A DNA stretch of 56,676 nt, from assembly GCA_947177165.1 (NCBI GenBank), contig CAMWTP010000034.1, positions 1 to 56,676 of the forward strand. Reading direction: 5' to 3'. The notes under the pieces are model-generated. The model did not search any database. It was not told where the DNA came from and saw only the letters and a program-made list of their open reading frames with translations. A program made the translations under genes and the position numbers. This DNA comes from an uncultured Lachnospiraceae bacterium. Its GTDB lineage: Bacteria > Bacillota > Clostridia > Lachnospirales > Lachnospiraceae. How positions within the stretch are numbered: position 1 is the first letter of the stretch; the number at the start of each line of letters is the position of its first letter. Below are positions 1 to 7,796 of the stretch, piece by piece.

Positions 1-50
1 CTTTAGATTTTCTTAGCGGGCGTCTTTGGGCCGCTTAGAAAATCTCTTCA
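1..50. repeat. Copy 1 of dispersed hairpin repeat (second hairpin only)
   Basis: A 17-nt inverted repeat has arms at 5-21 and 29-45 and a 7-nt loop GTCTTTG. Each arm contains CTTAG, so the same internal mismatch is present as in the copies at 23739-23779 and 56570-56610. It is followed by CTTCA, whose TCA is the TGA stop of the minus-strand ATPase gene. The first hairpin of the composite element, if present, lies outside the window. It could serve as the 3' end of the LRR/MoxR transcript, but it has no long T-run. Confidence 0.7.
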
Positions 51-1565
51 CACTTTCGTCAACTCATCAATCTCCGCCAATATATCCTTTTTCCGCTCAG
101 AGAACAGCATATCCTTATTGTGCTTAAAGTACGCCTGGCAGCCGTATTTCCCGATAAAGTGTGCCGAATAGGTGTTTGCGGTAAGCTCTGTCACCAAAAT
201 CAAAAGCTCCTGACTGCCCATCTCAAAAGCCTCCTCGCAGAACGCGAACACATTTGTAAGATTACTGTCCGTCTGCGAGACGAATTTCGTGAGTGCCTTT
301 TTTCTCTTGTCAAAATCGGATTTCAGAAGCTTGAAAGCAGCATCCCCGCTTGCCGGAGCTTTCTGAGCAGTCAGTTCCAACTGTTCCCCCAGGGCAGCAA
401 TCGTGAGATTCAATATGTATTCGCGGTCTGCGGAGAGATTTCCCGCTTTTTTTCCGACGGAAATCTCCTTTTGTTCTGCCGTAATCCGACGCTTGACCAC
501 TTCCAGAAAATCCTTCTCAATGACCAAATCCGCCCGCATCAGTTTCAGGCAGTTTACCAGCTCCATGACCGCCCCCTCCTGCGCGAATACATCGCGAAGC
601 CCGCCAATCAGAGCATCCGTCAGCAGGCCCAGCAATGACAGGCGCTCGTCAAACTTTGCCGCCTTTGCACGCCCCACAATCTCTTTTCCGGCCTTTCCGG
701 CGAGAATCTTGTCCACCTGATAATCCGACCTGTATTTTTTGAACAAGTCATAGTACACCGCAAAGCTCTTGGCAATTTTTTTGTTCTGCAGATACTGTAA
801 TACGAGCTGTTCCGTGACTGGAAAATCTTTTTGTTCATATAGTTTTATCATATCAGAGAGGTCACTCCAGCCGCGGGCTGTCACAAAACTTTTTCCGTCC
901 ACAGTCGTCTCTATCTTATAAAAATCGTCCTTTTTGATATCCAGATACGTCGTGATCGCGGGGTGGGTTCCCTTGACATAAGCGTATTCCTTCCAGACCT
1001 CATAGTCCGCTGCCACATCAATGCGCTTCAGTCTGTCCCATGTCACGATGTCAAATTCGCGCACAGAATTGTTGTACTCCGGGGGATTTCCCGCGGTGAC
1101 GACAATCCACCCGCCAGGGACATGGTGGCGTCCGAATGTCTTGTACTGCAGAAACTGCAGCATCGCCGGGGCGAGTGTCTCTGAGACACAATTGATCTCG
1201 TCGAGAAACAAGATTCCCTCCTGAAACCCCGTCCCCTCGATTACATCATAAACCGAAGCGATGATCTCACTCATCGTATATTCGCTGACGCTGTACTCCT
1301 CCCCGCCGTAATTTTTCCTGACAATAAACGGCAGTCCCAGCGCTGACTGGCGGGTGTGATGTGTCATGGAATAGCTGACCAGACCAATCTGCAGCTCCTG
1401 CGCGATCTGTTCCATAATCGCAGTTTTGCCAATCCCCGGCGCCCCCATCAGAAAGATCGGACGCTGCCTCTCAACAGGAATCACAAAATTGCCAAACTGG
1501 TCTTTGGTCAGATAAGCTGACACTGCGTTTTTGATATCTTCCTTTGCCTGCTTGATGTTCATCAT
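48..1565 (-). CDS. MoxR-type AAA+ ATPase (LRR/VWA cassette)
   Basis: This is a 505-aa AAA+ ATPase. Walker A is GAPGIGKT at residues 41-48, Walker B is ILFLDE at 118-123, and sensor 1 lies in TAGNPP with Asn160. A WDRLKR segment then follows in the arginine-finger region. The C-terminal half is helical and unrecognised. MoxR ATPases characteristically pair with VWA proteins and act as chaperones that remodel or activate partner complexes. The probable partner here is the VWA/DUF2201 gene at 9996-11366, separated from it by four LRR genes. The start codon overlaps the LRR1 stop by one base (TAATG), with GGGGAGG just upstream, so translation is probably coupled. There is no signal peptide or membrane segment, so the protein is cytosolic. 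The ATPase family is clear; the role is inference. Confidence 0.85.
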   Translation of the reverse strand: MMNIKQAKEDIKNAVSAYLTKDQFGNFVIPVERQRPIFLMGAPGIGKTAIMEQIAQELQIGLVSYSMTHHTRQSALGLPFIVRKNYGGEEYSVSEYTMSEIIASVYDVIEGTGFQEGILFLDEINCVSETLAPAMLQFLQYKTFGRHHVPGGWIVVTAGNPPEYNNSVREFDIVTWDRLKRIDVAADYEVWKEYAYVKGTHPAITTYLDIKKDDFYKIETTVDGKSFVTARGWSDLSDMIKLYEQKDFPVTEQLVLQYLQNKKIAKSFAVYYDLFKKYRSDYQVDKILAGKAGKEIVGRAKAAKFDERLSLLGLLTDALIGGLRDVFAQEGAVMELVNCLKLMRADLVIEKDFLEVVKRRITAEQKEISVGKKAGNLSADREYILNLTIAALGEQLELTAQKAPASGDAAFKLLKSDFDKRKKALTKFVSQTDSNLTNVFAFCEEAFEMGSQELLILVTELTANTYSAHFIGKYGCQAYFKHNKDMLFSERKKDILAEIDELTKV

Positions 1566-3232
1566 TATAACCTCCCCTTAACAACTGTAGAAAAATGTGT
1601 GATATCATTTATTGTATCATAGCATTGATATTTCAAACCATATTTTTCACAATAAATTCTCGCGGATTCCAGCGGCGGAATCCACACCGTAAGTTTCGGG
1701 CAGTTGTGAAAAAGGTTCGGTGCATTTTTCACACTGTCAGCATCCTTAAAGATGTCGAGCGTACTCGGCAGCACGACATCTTCAAGCGCTGCTCCCGTCT
1801 GGTTCCAGCTATGCCAGCTGCTGAACAGCCCTTCTCCCACTACCCGCACGCCCTCTGGAATAGCGACGGATTTCAGCAGATTACAGTCGCTGAATGCATA
1901 TTCCCCGATCACTTCCACTCCCGCGGCAATCACAACTCCCTTCAAAGACATCAAATCACGAAACGCACTGCTGCCAATCACCTGAATACTTCCGGGCAGC
2001 GTGATCCTCGTGATGGTCTGTCTGTGCGCCCGTACCGATGTCCTGATTCGAGGGCCATAAGGTGCGAATGCAAGCGTACCGATTTCCGTGACTTTATATT
2101 TTCCGATCGTCTCTGGCACGACAATGTCTGTACGATCTCCTTTGTAACCTGTAATTGTCAGTGTGCCGTCCTCTTTCTTTTGAAAAGACCACGTTTTCTT
2201 AAGCTGTGTCATGGAATCGGGAGCTGCATTCAGCTCACGCATGAGTCTCTTTTCCGCTCTCTCTGCTTCCGCGGCAAAATCAGCAGTCCTGTTCTTAAAT
2301 TCCAACAAGAATGCAGTGCATTCCGTCTTGTTATTTTCTGATGCGAACTGTATCATCTCATCGCGCAGACGGGGCGTTTTGAGCCAGCCATACTCCACAG
2401 CAATCCTAAGACAATCCGTATTTTCATCCAGGATCATATTTTGTAACAGCATCGTTTTCTTCATCTTCGACTGGTCAAAATGTTCCATAAAAAAAGAAAA
2501 ATATTCCGGTATCAGCAATCGTTTCCGATTAACGTAACCAATCCCGTCTGTAAAATGCAGTTTTTTATCTCCGCCGATTTCACAGAGCAGCTCAGACATA
2601 ATGCGCAGAAAGCTCTTGTCGTCCATCCTTTCCATATAATATGTATAGATATACCATACATCATGCCCCTTTCCTTCTGTCAGCATCCTTTTCTTTTCAT
2701 CCGAGATGGAGATGCCTCTGGCTTTCAGTGCAGCAGTGATTTTTTCTTCCCCGGCAAGAATCGTCAAATACAGAAGATCTCCTGGATGAAAGCACACTTT
2801 CTCGGCATTGTCACACAGATACGCGATCCCTTCCAGAAGCTGTGCATCTTGAATGGGCTTTACCGGATGTCCATCCCTGTCCGACAACATTCCGAGATAC
2901 ACCCGCAATTGCGCTTCACATATTCTGTTGATATCCGTGAATAAGAACAGGAGGAAATAATCCGGCTGATATGCCGTAAATCCAAACAACTCCTGTGATT
3001 TGTACCTGACAGTCTCCTTGTCACAGCGAAAGGTCGCACCGTTCTCAACCAGTACCTGTACCATATCCGGCCCGCGGAAACGACAGGCAATCCCCAGAAT
3101 ATGGGCGGTGAGTACCACTTTACCTAACTTTTGACAAAGCCTTGAAACCTCGTCAGGCGTATCGCTCAGCACAGCCTGTTCCAGCGCCGCAATCTTTGCA
3201 GCCTCTGTTCGATCCAATTTACCTGCTTTCAT
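1565..3232 (-). CDS. Ankyrin-like plus LRR_5 (BspA-type) protein, LRR1
   Basis: About 555 aa. The N-terminal 70 residues contain an ankyrin-like unit (GIACRFRG.DMVQVLVENGATF). A divergent middle region follows, then a conserved linker (FKNRTADFAAEAERAEKRLMRELNAAPDSM), then about five LRR_5 units of the form IxLPxxVxxIGxxAF. The end is a BspA-like cap, KLTVWIPPLESARIYCEKYG. There is no signal peptide or membrane segment, which is unusual for BspA-type LRR proteins because they are mostly secreted. It is the most divergent of the four paralogues and has the fewest repeats. The start is set at the ATG behind GAGGAGGA rather than the ATG 15 bases further upstream. Its stop overlaps the start of the ATPase gene. 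The function is unknown; it may be a recognition or adaptor protein for the MoxR/VWA pair. Confidence 0.8.
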   Translation of the reverse strand: MKAGKLDRTEAAKIAALEQAVLSDTPDEVSRLCQKLGKVVLTAHILGIACRFRGPDMVQVLVENGATFRCDKETVRYKSQELFGFTAYQPDYFLLFLFTDINRICEAQLRVYLGMLSDRDGHPVKPIQDAQLLEGIAYLCDNAEKVCFHPGDLLYLTILAGEEKITAALKARGISISDEKKRMLTEGKGHDVWYIYTYYMERMDDKSFLRIMSELLCEIGGDKKLHFTDGIGYVNRKRLLIPEYFSFFMEHFDQSKMKKTMLLQNMILDENTDCLRIAVEYGWLKTPRLRDEMIQFASENNKTECTAFLLEFKNRTADFAAEAERAEKRLMRELNAAPDSMTQLKKTWSFQKKEDGTLTITGYKGDRTDIVVPETIGKYKVTEIGTLAFAPYGPRIRTSVRAHRQTITRITLPGSIQVIGSSAFRDLMSLKGVVIAAGVEVIGEYAFSDCNLLKSVAIPEGVRVVGEGLFSSWHSWNQTGAALEDVVLPSTLDIFKDADSVKNAPNLFHNCPKLTVWIPPLESARIYCEKYGLKYQCYDTINDITHFSTVVKGRL

Positions 3233-3289
3233 AACAATCCTCCTCACACCCGGCGCACATACCAGTTAACAATTTATATGCAAACTTCT

Positions 3290-5185
3290 TTACAGTTTAT
3301 TATCGTACTCGAATCGAAAGCCCTTTTCCCGGCAGTAAGCTTCCGCCCTGCTTCCCTCCGGGCAGTACACCGTCACTCTCGGACAGCCGTGGAACACCTC
3401 GGCTGTGATGCCAATATTGTTTTGACCCGTCAGCAGACACTGAACCGATTGTGGTATCTGAATCTTCTCTAAACTGCTGCAGCTCTTAAATGCACATTCC
3501 CCAATTTCAAGAACCCCCTCGCAGACATGGACTTCTTTGAGCATACTGCAGTTTGCAAATGCCCACTTTCCGATTCTCTCCACTGTGCCAGGTATCGTGA
3601 CTTTTTTTAAGGAGCTGCAGTCTTTGAAAGCATACGCATCAATTTCCCTGACACCTTCACAGATGCACACTTCCTCAAGCCGATCGCAGCTTGCAAATGC
3701 ATATGCCCCGATTTTTTCCACGGTGCAGGGTATCGTGATATTTTTCAGGGATTTACATTCATGAAATGCATATTCGTCAATTTTCTTTGCAGCGTCGGGT
3801 ATTGTGATACCTTGCAGAGCTTTACATCCACTGAATACATATTTTTGGATTTCCTCAACTTTCCTGGGAATGTTAATCTCCGTTAACGCATACATATCAC
3901 GGAAAGCGCTCCAACAGATCGTGTGAATCGTCTCTGGCATTGTGATCTTTGTGATTTTGCGGTGCTGGTTGATCTGTTCCCAGGTTGGATACGCGCCAGC
4001 ATAGGAGCCTCTAAATGCACTGATATCAATTGTTGTGACAATTCCTCTGCCAATCTTTTCCGGAACAGTTACCTCGATCCCCTTCCCTTTATAGTTGGTG
4101 ATCATCAGTGTATTGTCCTCCCGCTTTTTATAGCTCCATATCTTCTTGAGTTCATAGACAGAATCCGGCGCGGCGTTCAGCTCGCGCATCATCTTCTTCT
4201 CGGCTTTTTCCTGCTCGGCGGCAAAATCAGCGGTGCGGTTTTTAAAGTCAAGCAGCCAGGCCAGCGCCTCCGTCTTTTTCTTTTGGGAAGCATACGCAAT
4301 CATCTCGTCACGCTTTTTCGGTGCATTTAACCAGCCCTCGCGCTCAACGATTGCCATAGCCTCCAGAACGTTGTCATCGATCAGCCCGCGTATCATCTGA
4401 TACTTGTTCATCTTATCCTGCCTGAAATGGGCCAGAAAATAGTCAAATACCTTGATATCACGGAAACGGTTCCTTGTAATATCAAACATCTTTTCTGTGT
4501 AATAAAAAGGCTTTCCGTCAAGCTCCGAAGCAAGCAGCGGCATGACTTCCAGGTAATCCTCATCAGCGAGCTTTCCTGTCATGGCGCCGTACTCATACCA
4601 GTATCCGTCCGTGGCAGCACCGCCCTCCGTAATCGCCTGAACACGCCTCTGCGAGAGCGTGATGCCACGCTTTTTGAGCGCCTCATAGATGACCGTATCC
4701 CTGGCATAGATCGCATAGAAAAGCATCTCCTCAGGTTGAAACGACAGTTTTTCTTTGTGCTGCATCAGATAGTCCAGCACGCGCACCCGCTCATCATCCG
4801 CCAGAAGCGGCAGCGGCTTCCCCGCGTCTCTTTTTGCGTTCTGTGTAAATTTCATTCCCTTCGTACTGCAGGCACCCTTTAGTCCGCCGCGGAAAATCTT
4901 CAGCAGATACAGCGAATAATTGGTGCGGTAGTTCGCATATTTCTGACCGATATAACAGCGGTATCTTGTCTCGATTTCCGGCGTCGAGGGAAAGTCAAAG
5001 CTGATTCCTTTTTCAACCAATGCCCTCGCCACGTCAAGCCCCCGGAACCGGCAGGCAAGCCCCAGTGCCGGCGCGGACATTTCCACATCGCCGAGTTCGT
5101 CATACACATTCAAAAGCTCCTCCACAGAACAGTTGATCACCGCCTGCTGCAGCCGGGCAGCTTTTTCTTCCTGTGTCAGTTCCAT
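3290..5185 (-). CDS. Ankyrin-like plus LRR_5 protein, LRR2
   Basis: About 631 aa. It has the same plan as its neighbours: an N-terminus starting MELTQEEKAARLQQAV, an ankyrin-like unit (GLACRFRGLDVARALVEKG), a divergent middle region, the conserved linker FKNRTADFAAEQEKAEKKMM, about nine LRR_5 units and a C-terminal cap (RVTVYCPEGSRAEAYC). In the second half of the array, IPxTV-type units alternate with ICEGV-type units, giving a roughly 46-residue super-repeat. GGGGAGGAAT precedes the chosen ATG, which is 21 bases inside the longest frame. There is no signal peptide, so it should be cytosolic. Cysteine recurs once per unit (FxxCxxL), as is usual for this LRR class. The family is clear; the function is not known. 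Confidence 0.82.
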   Translation of the reverse strand: MELTQEEKAARLQQAVINCSVEELLNVYDELGDVEMSAPALGLACRFRGLDVARALVEKGISFDFPSTPEIETRYRCYIGQKYANYRTNYSLYLLKIFRGGLKGACSTKGMKFTQNAKRDAGKPLPLLADDERVRVLDYLMQHKEKLSFQPEEMLFYAIYARDTVIYEALKKRGITLSQRRVQAITEGGAATDGYWYEYGAMTGKLADEDYLEVMPLLASELDGKPFYYTEKMFDITRNRFRDIKVFDYFLAHFRQDKMNKYQMIRGLIDDNVLEAMAIVEREGWLNAPKKRDEMIAYASQKKKTEALAWLLDFKNRTADFAAEQEKAEKKMMRELNAAPDSVYELKKIWSYKKREDNTLMITNYKGKGIEVTVPEKIGRGIVTTIDISAFRGSYAGAYPTWEQINQHRKITKITMPETIHTICWSAFRDMYALTEINIPRKVEEIQKYVFSGCKALQGITIPDAAKKIDEYAFHECKSLKNITIPCTVEKIGAYAFASCDRLEEVCICEGVREIDAYAFKDCSSLKKVTIPGTVERIGKWAFANCSMLKEVHVCEGVLEIGECAFKSCSSLEKIQIPQSVQCLLTGQNNIGITAEVFHGCPRVTVYCPEGSRAEAYCREKGFRFEYDNKL

Positions 5186-5226
5186 CTTTATTCCTCCCCT
5201 CTGCAAAATGATTCTTAGAACATGCT

Positions 5227-5261
5227 GGAAAAGACTGCCCGAATATCAGACAGTCCTTTCC
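5227..5261 (-). terminator. Hairpin after the Rpn remnant
   Basis: An 11-bp stem has arms at 5227-5237 and 5251-5261. It pairs fully on the minus-strand RNA if one G-U pair is allowed. It lies between the Rpn remnant and LRR2. There is no good U-run after it, so it may be only a partial terminator or part of the remnant element. Confidence 0.4.
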
Positions 5262-5273
5262 TATGAAGCAGTT

Positions 5274-5753
5274 CTATTGTTCGGTCTCTGTATTCTTTTC
5301 CAGCAATGCCTTTAACCTCGCAATTTCATTGCGGCTTTCTGCAAGAGCGGAATCCTTTTCCGCAAGTGCAGCATCCCTTTCTGCAAGCTGCTTACTCTGT
5401 TTTTCAATCAGGGCATCCTTTCTCGCGTGCTCCTCCGCGTTATGTCGTTCGTATGCTTCAAATTCAGCGCGTCTGCGGCACAGCTCCCGAATGTTCTCGT
5501 CAGAACTGATTTCCAGGATCGTGTCAGCAGCGGCTTCCATATACTGGTTTGTGGCAGCCATATCTTTCAGCTCCTTCCATGTAGTTGCCTTGAAAAATGT
5601 CACCCACTTGTCAATTTCATAATGCCTGTCCTCTTGGGTCGCCAGTTCTACATGATTCAATTCTATCACAGACAGCCGCATTTTGTCAGTATAGACTGCA
5701 TGTGTTTTCACATTTTTCATCATGTACGTCGCATAAAACTCCGGCGTCTCCAT
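5274..5753 (-). pseudogene. Truncated Rpn/PD-(D/E)XK nuclease family transposase (C-terminal part)
   Basis: The frame encodes about 159 aa. The segment from TDKMRLSVIELNHVELATQEDRHYEIDKWVTFFKATTWKEL through SSDENIRELCRRR matches the C-terminal half of the Rpn-like PD-(D/E)XK transposase family common in Lachnospiraceae. It is followed by a charged coiled coil (EKDSALAESRNEIARLKALLEK). Full members are around 300 aa. The N-terminal part carrying the nuclease active site is missing here. The putative ATG has only a weak, closely spaced purine stretch. It interrupts the LRR gene array, and directly upstream an LRR-like stretch can be read (5754-5807). It is therefore probably a remnant. An expressed short regulator cannot be excluded, since short C-terminal Rpn products are known in other bacteria. 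Confidence 0.65.
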
Positions 5754-5807
5754 GAACCTTTTTAGGAATCACAATCTTCTCCAAAGCTGTGCGGAAAAAT
5801 TCCTGCG
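5754..5807 (-). pseudogene. Possible LRR_5 scrap upstream of the Rpn remnant
   Basis: In the minus-strand frame that runs out of phase into the Rpn remnant, the translation reads FRTALEKIVIPKKVH. This has the spacing of one LRR_5 unit (AF..C..LEkI.IP..V). It lies between the LRR3 stop and the remnant's ATG. It could be the leftover of a fifth LRR gene destroyed by the insertion. The stretch is short, so chance resemblance is possible. Confidence 0.3.
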
Positions 5808-5812
5808 CTTAT

Positions 5813-7639
5813 TTAATCATCCTCACTGTTCCTAAAGGAAATCCGCTTTGCCCTGCAGTATTCCTCCGCTTTGCTCCCCTTGGGGCAGTACACAGTCATC
5901 TTAGGGGGATGACTGTATCCAAACATCCTGTGTGTCCCAATACCTTCCGTCGTTCCTGACAGATTCTGAACAGATTCTGGTATTCTGATTTCCTTCAGCA
6001 TACAGTTTGAAAACGCAAACTCTCCAATTTCGAGAACACCCTCACCAATGTACGCCTTCTCAAGCCTGATACAACCTTCAAACACGGACGCTCCAAGCTT
6101 CTTTACTGTTCCGGGAATTGCAATGCTTTTCAAAACACTGCAATTTTGGAATGCATACACCCCGATCTCGAGAACGCCCTCATTGATATACACCTTTTCA
6201 AGCCCGATACAGTCTTCAAATACGTACTTTCCAATCTTTTTTACCGATCCGGGAATCGTAATACTTTTCAAAGATTCGCACTTCCAAAATGCATAGTCGT
6301 CTATTTTTTCCACCCCTTCAGGGATATCGATTTCCTTCAATGCAGGCACTTTACAAAATGCATCTTCTCCTATATATTGCAGCGTCTTTGGCAGTATTAT
6401 TTTTGTAATTCGCATGTGCTGCTCTACTTGTTCCTCTGTTACTTTTGGATTGGAATAACCTCCCGAAAATGCGCCCGTTCCAATTCCTGTCACAATCCCT
6501 TTCCCAATCTTTTCCGGTACAGTAACCTCAGTGTCTGTGCCTTTATAGTTGGTGATGAGCAGCGTGCCGTCCTCACGCTTCCTGTAGCTCCATATCTTCT
6601 TTAACGCGGCGACAGAATCCGGCGCCATATTCAGTTCACGCATCATCTTTTTTTCCGCTTTTTCCTGTTCCACAGCAAAATCAGCAGTGCGGTTTTTGTA
6701 ATCAAGCAGCCAGGCCAGCGACTCCGTCCTGCCGTTTTCTGAGGCATATGCTATCAACTCGTCGCGCTTCTTCGGTGTCACAATCCACTTCTCCCGCTCA
6801 ACCACCGACAGAGCATCCGCTGCATCAATCTCAATCAGACCGCGTATGATCTCATATTTTTTCATCTTCTCCGGCTGGAAGTGGGCAAGAAAGAATTCAA
6901 ATACCCTGACATCATAAAAGCGCTTTTTCGTAACCTCATAGAGATTCTCTGTGTAGCGAAACAGCTTTCCGTCAAGCTCTGCGGCAAGCTGCTGCATGAC
7001 CCTAAAATAATCCTCATTGTCAAGCAGCTCCGTCATCGTGATATACTCCAGCCAATATGCGTCCATCAGTGCATCGACGTCCGTCATCGTGCGGACGCGG
7101 ACATCGGAAATCCGGACGCCATACCGTTTCAATTCCTCCACAATCACAGTTTCTCCAAAATAAATCGCATAGTACAGCATTTCTTCCGGATGAAAGGAAA
7201 TCTTTTCCCTGTTTTCCAACAGACATCCCAGCACTTCAATGCGCTTGTCATCCGGGAGAAATACAAGCGGCTCTCCCGTCTCTCTTTCTGCGCTGTGACT
7301 CAGCGTCATTCCCTTAAAACAATAAGCCCCTCTCAAATCCTCCTCAAAAATGTTCAGAAGATATAAGGAATAATTGGTGCGGCGATTGCCGCACTTTCGA
7401 CCGATATAGCAATCGTATGTCTCCTCAATTCTCCTCTTTGATGGGAAATCAAACGTTGCACCCTTTTGGATCAATGCCCTCACCACATCAATCCCCCGAA
7501 ACCGGCACGCCAGTCCCAGCGCCGGAGCTGACATTTCTACGTCGCCCAGTTCATCATATAATTTCGAAATCTCCTCAACGGAGCTGTTGATCACTGCCTT
7601 CTGCAGCCTTGCGGCTCTTTCCTCCTGCGGAAGTTCCAT
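5813..7639 (-). CDS. Ankyrin-like plus LRR_5 protein, LRR3
   Basis: About 608 aa. It begins MELPQEERAARLQKAVINSSVEEISKLYDELG and is nearly identical to LRR4 over the first 60 residues. It then has an ankyrin-like unit (FRGIDVVRALIQKGATFDF), a divergent middle region of about 250 residues, the conserved linker (YKNRTADFAVEQEKAEKKMM) and about eight LRR_5 units. The last units alternate between IPGTVKKLG and IGEGVLEIG types. The end is a cap containing MTVYCPKGSKAEEYC. The start is set at the ATG behind AGGAGGAG; upstream in-frame ATGs lack a ribosome site. There is no signal peptide. It is 153 bases downstream of LRR4. Its function is not recognised. Confidence 0.82.
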   Translation of the reverse strand: MELPQEERAARLQKAVINSSVEEISKLYDELGDVEMSAPALGLACRFRGIDVVRALIQKGATFDFPSKRRIEETYDCYIGRKCGNRRTNYSLYLLNIFEEDLRGAYCFKGMTLSHSAERETGEPLVFLPDDKRIEVLGCLLENREKISFHPEEMLYYAIYFGETVIVEELKRYGVRISDVRVRTMTDVDALMDAYWLEYITMTELLDNEDYFRVMQQLAAELDGKLFRYTENLYEVTKKRFYDVRVFEFFLAHFQPEKMKKYEIIRGLIEIDAADALSVVEREKWIVTPKKRDELIAYASENGRTESLAWLLDYKNRTADFAVEQEKAEKKMMRELNMAPDSVAALKKIWSYRKREDGTLLITNYKGTDTEVTVPEKIGKGIVTGIGTGAFSGGYSNPKVTEEQVEQHMRITKIILPKTLQYIGEDAFCKVPALKEIDIPEGVEKIDDYAFWKCESLKSITIPGSVKKIGKYVFEDCIGLEKVYINEGVLEIGVYAFQNCSVLKSIAIPGTVKKLGASVFEGCIRLEKAYIGEGVLEIGEFAFSNCMLKEIRIPESVQNLSGTTEGIGTHRMFGYSHPPKMTVYCPKGSKAEEYCRAKRISFRNSEDD

Positions 7640-7670
7640 TTCCTCTCCTCCTTGTATTCCCATATCACCC

Positions 7671-7796
7671 TCAACCAATCAGACATGGTTTCCCCTGAAA
7701 CACAGTATTTTCGTTAATCTCTGCCACGATGCTTTTTCCCTGCAGCAGATCCTTTGTGTTAAGATATCGCTTCACTTCCAATGCACCCAAAATCAA
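7671..7796 (-). pseudogene. Unassigned degenerate coding segment in the LRR4-LRR3 gap
   Basis: A minus-strand frame of about 40 codons reads LEVKRYLNTKDLLQGKSIVAEI followed by NENTVFQGKPCLIG and a stop. It fills nearly all of the gap between LRR4 and LRR3. It has no ATG, no ribosome site, and begins just inside the end of LRR4 in another frame. The composition looks protein-like. It may be the tail of a lost gene or a frameshifted extension of LRR4. I could not assign a family. Confidence 0.25.

Noticed and set aside
5274..5753. Intact transposase or insertion sequence
   Set aside because: Only the C-terminal half of the Rpn family is present and I see no terminal inverted repeats around it.
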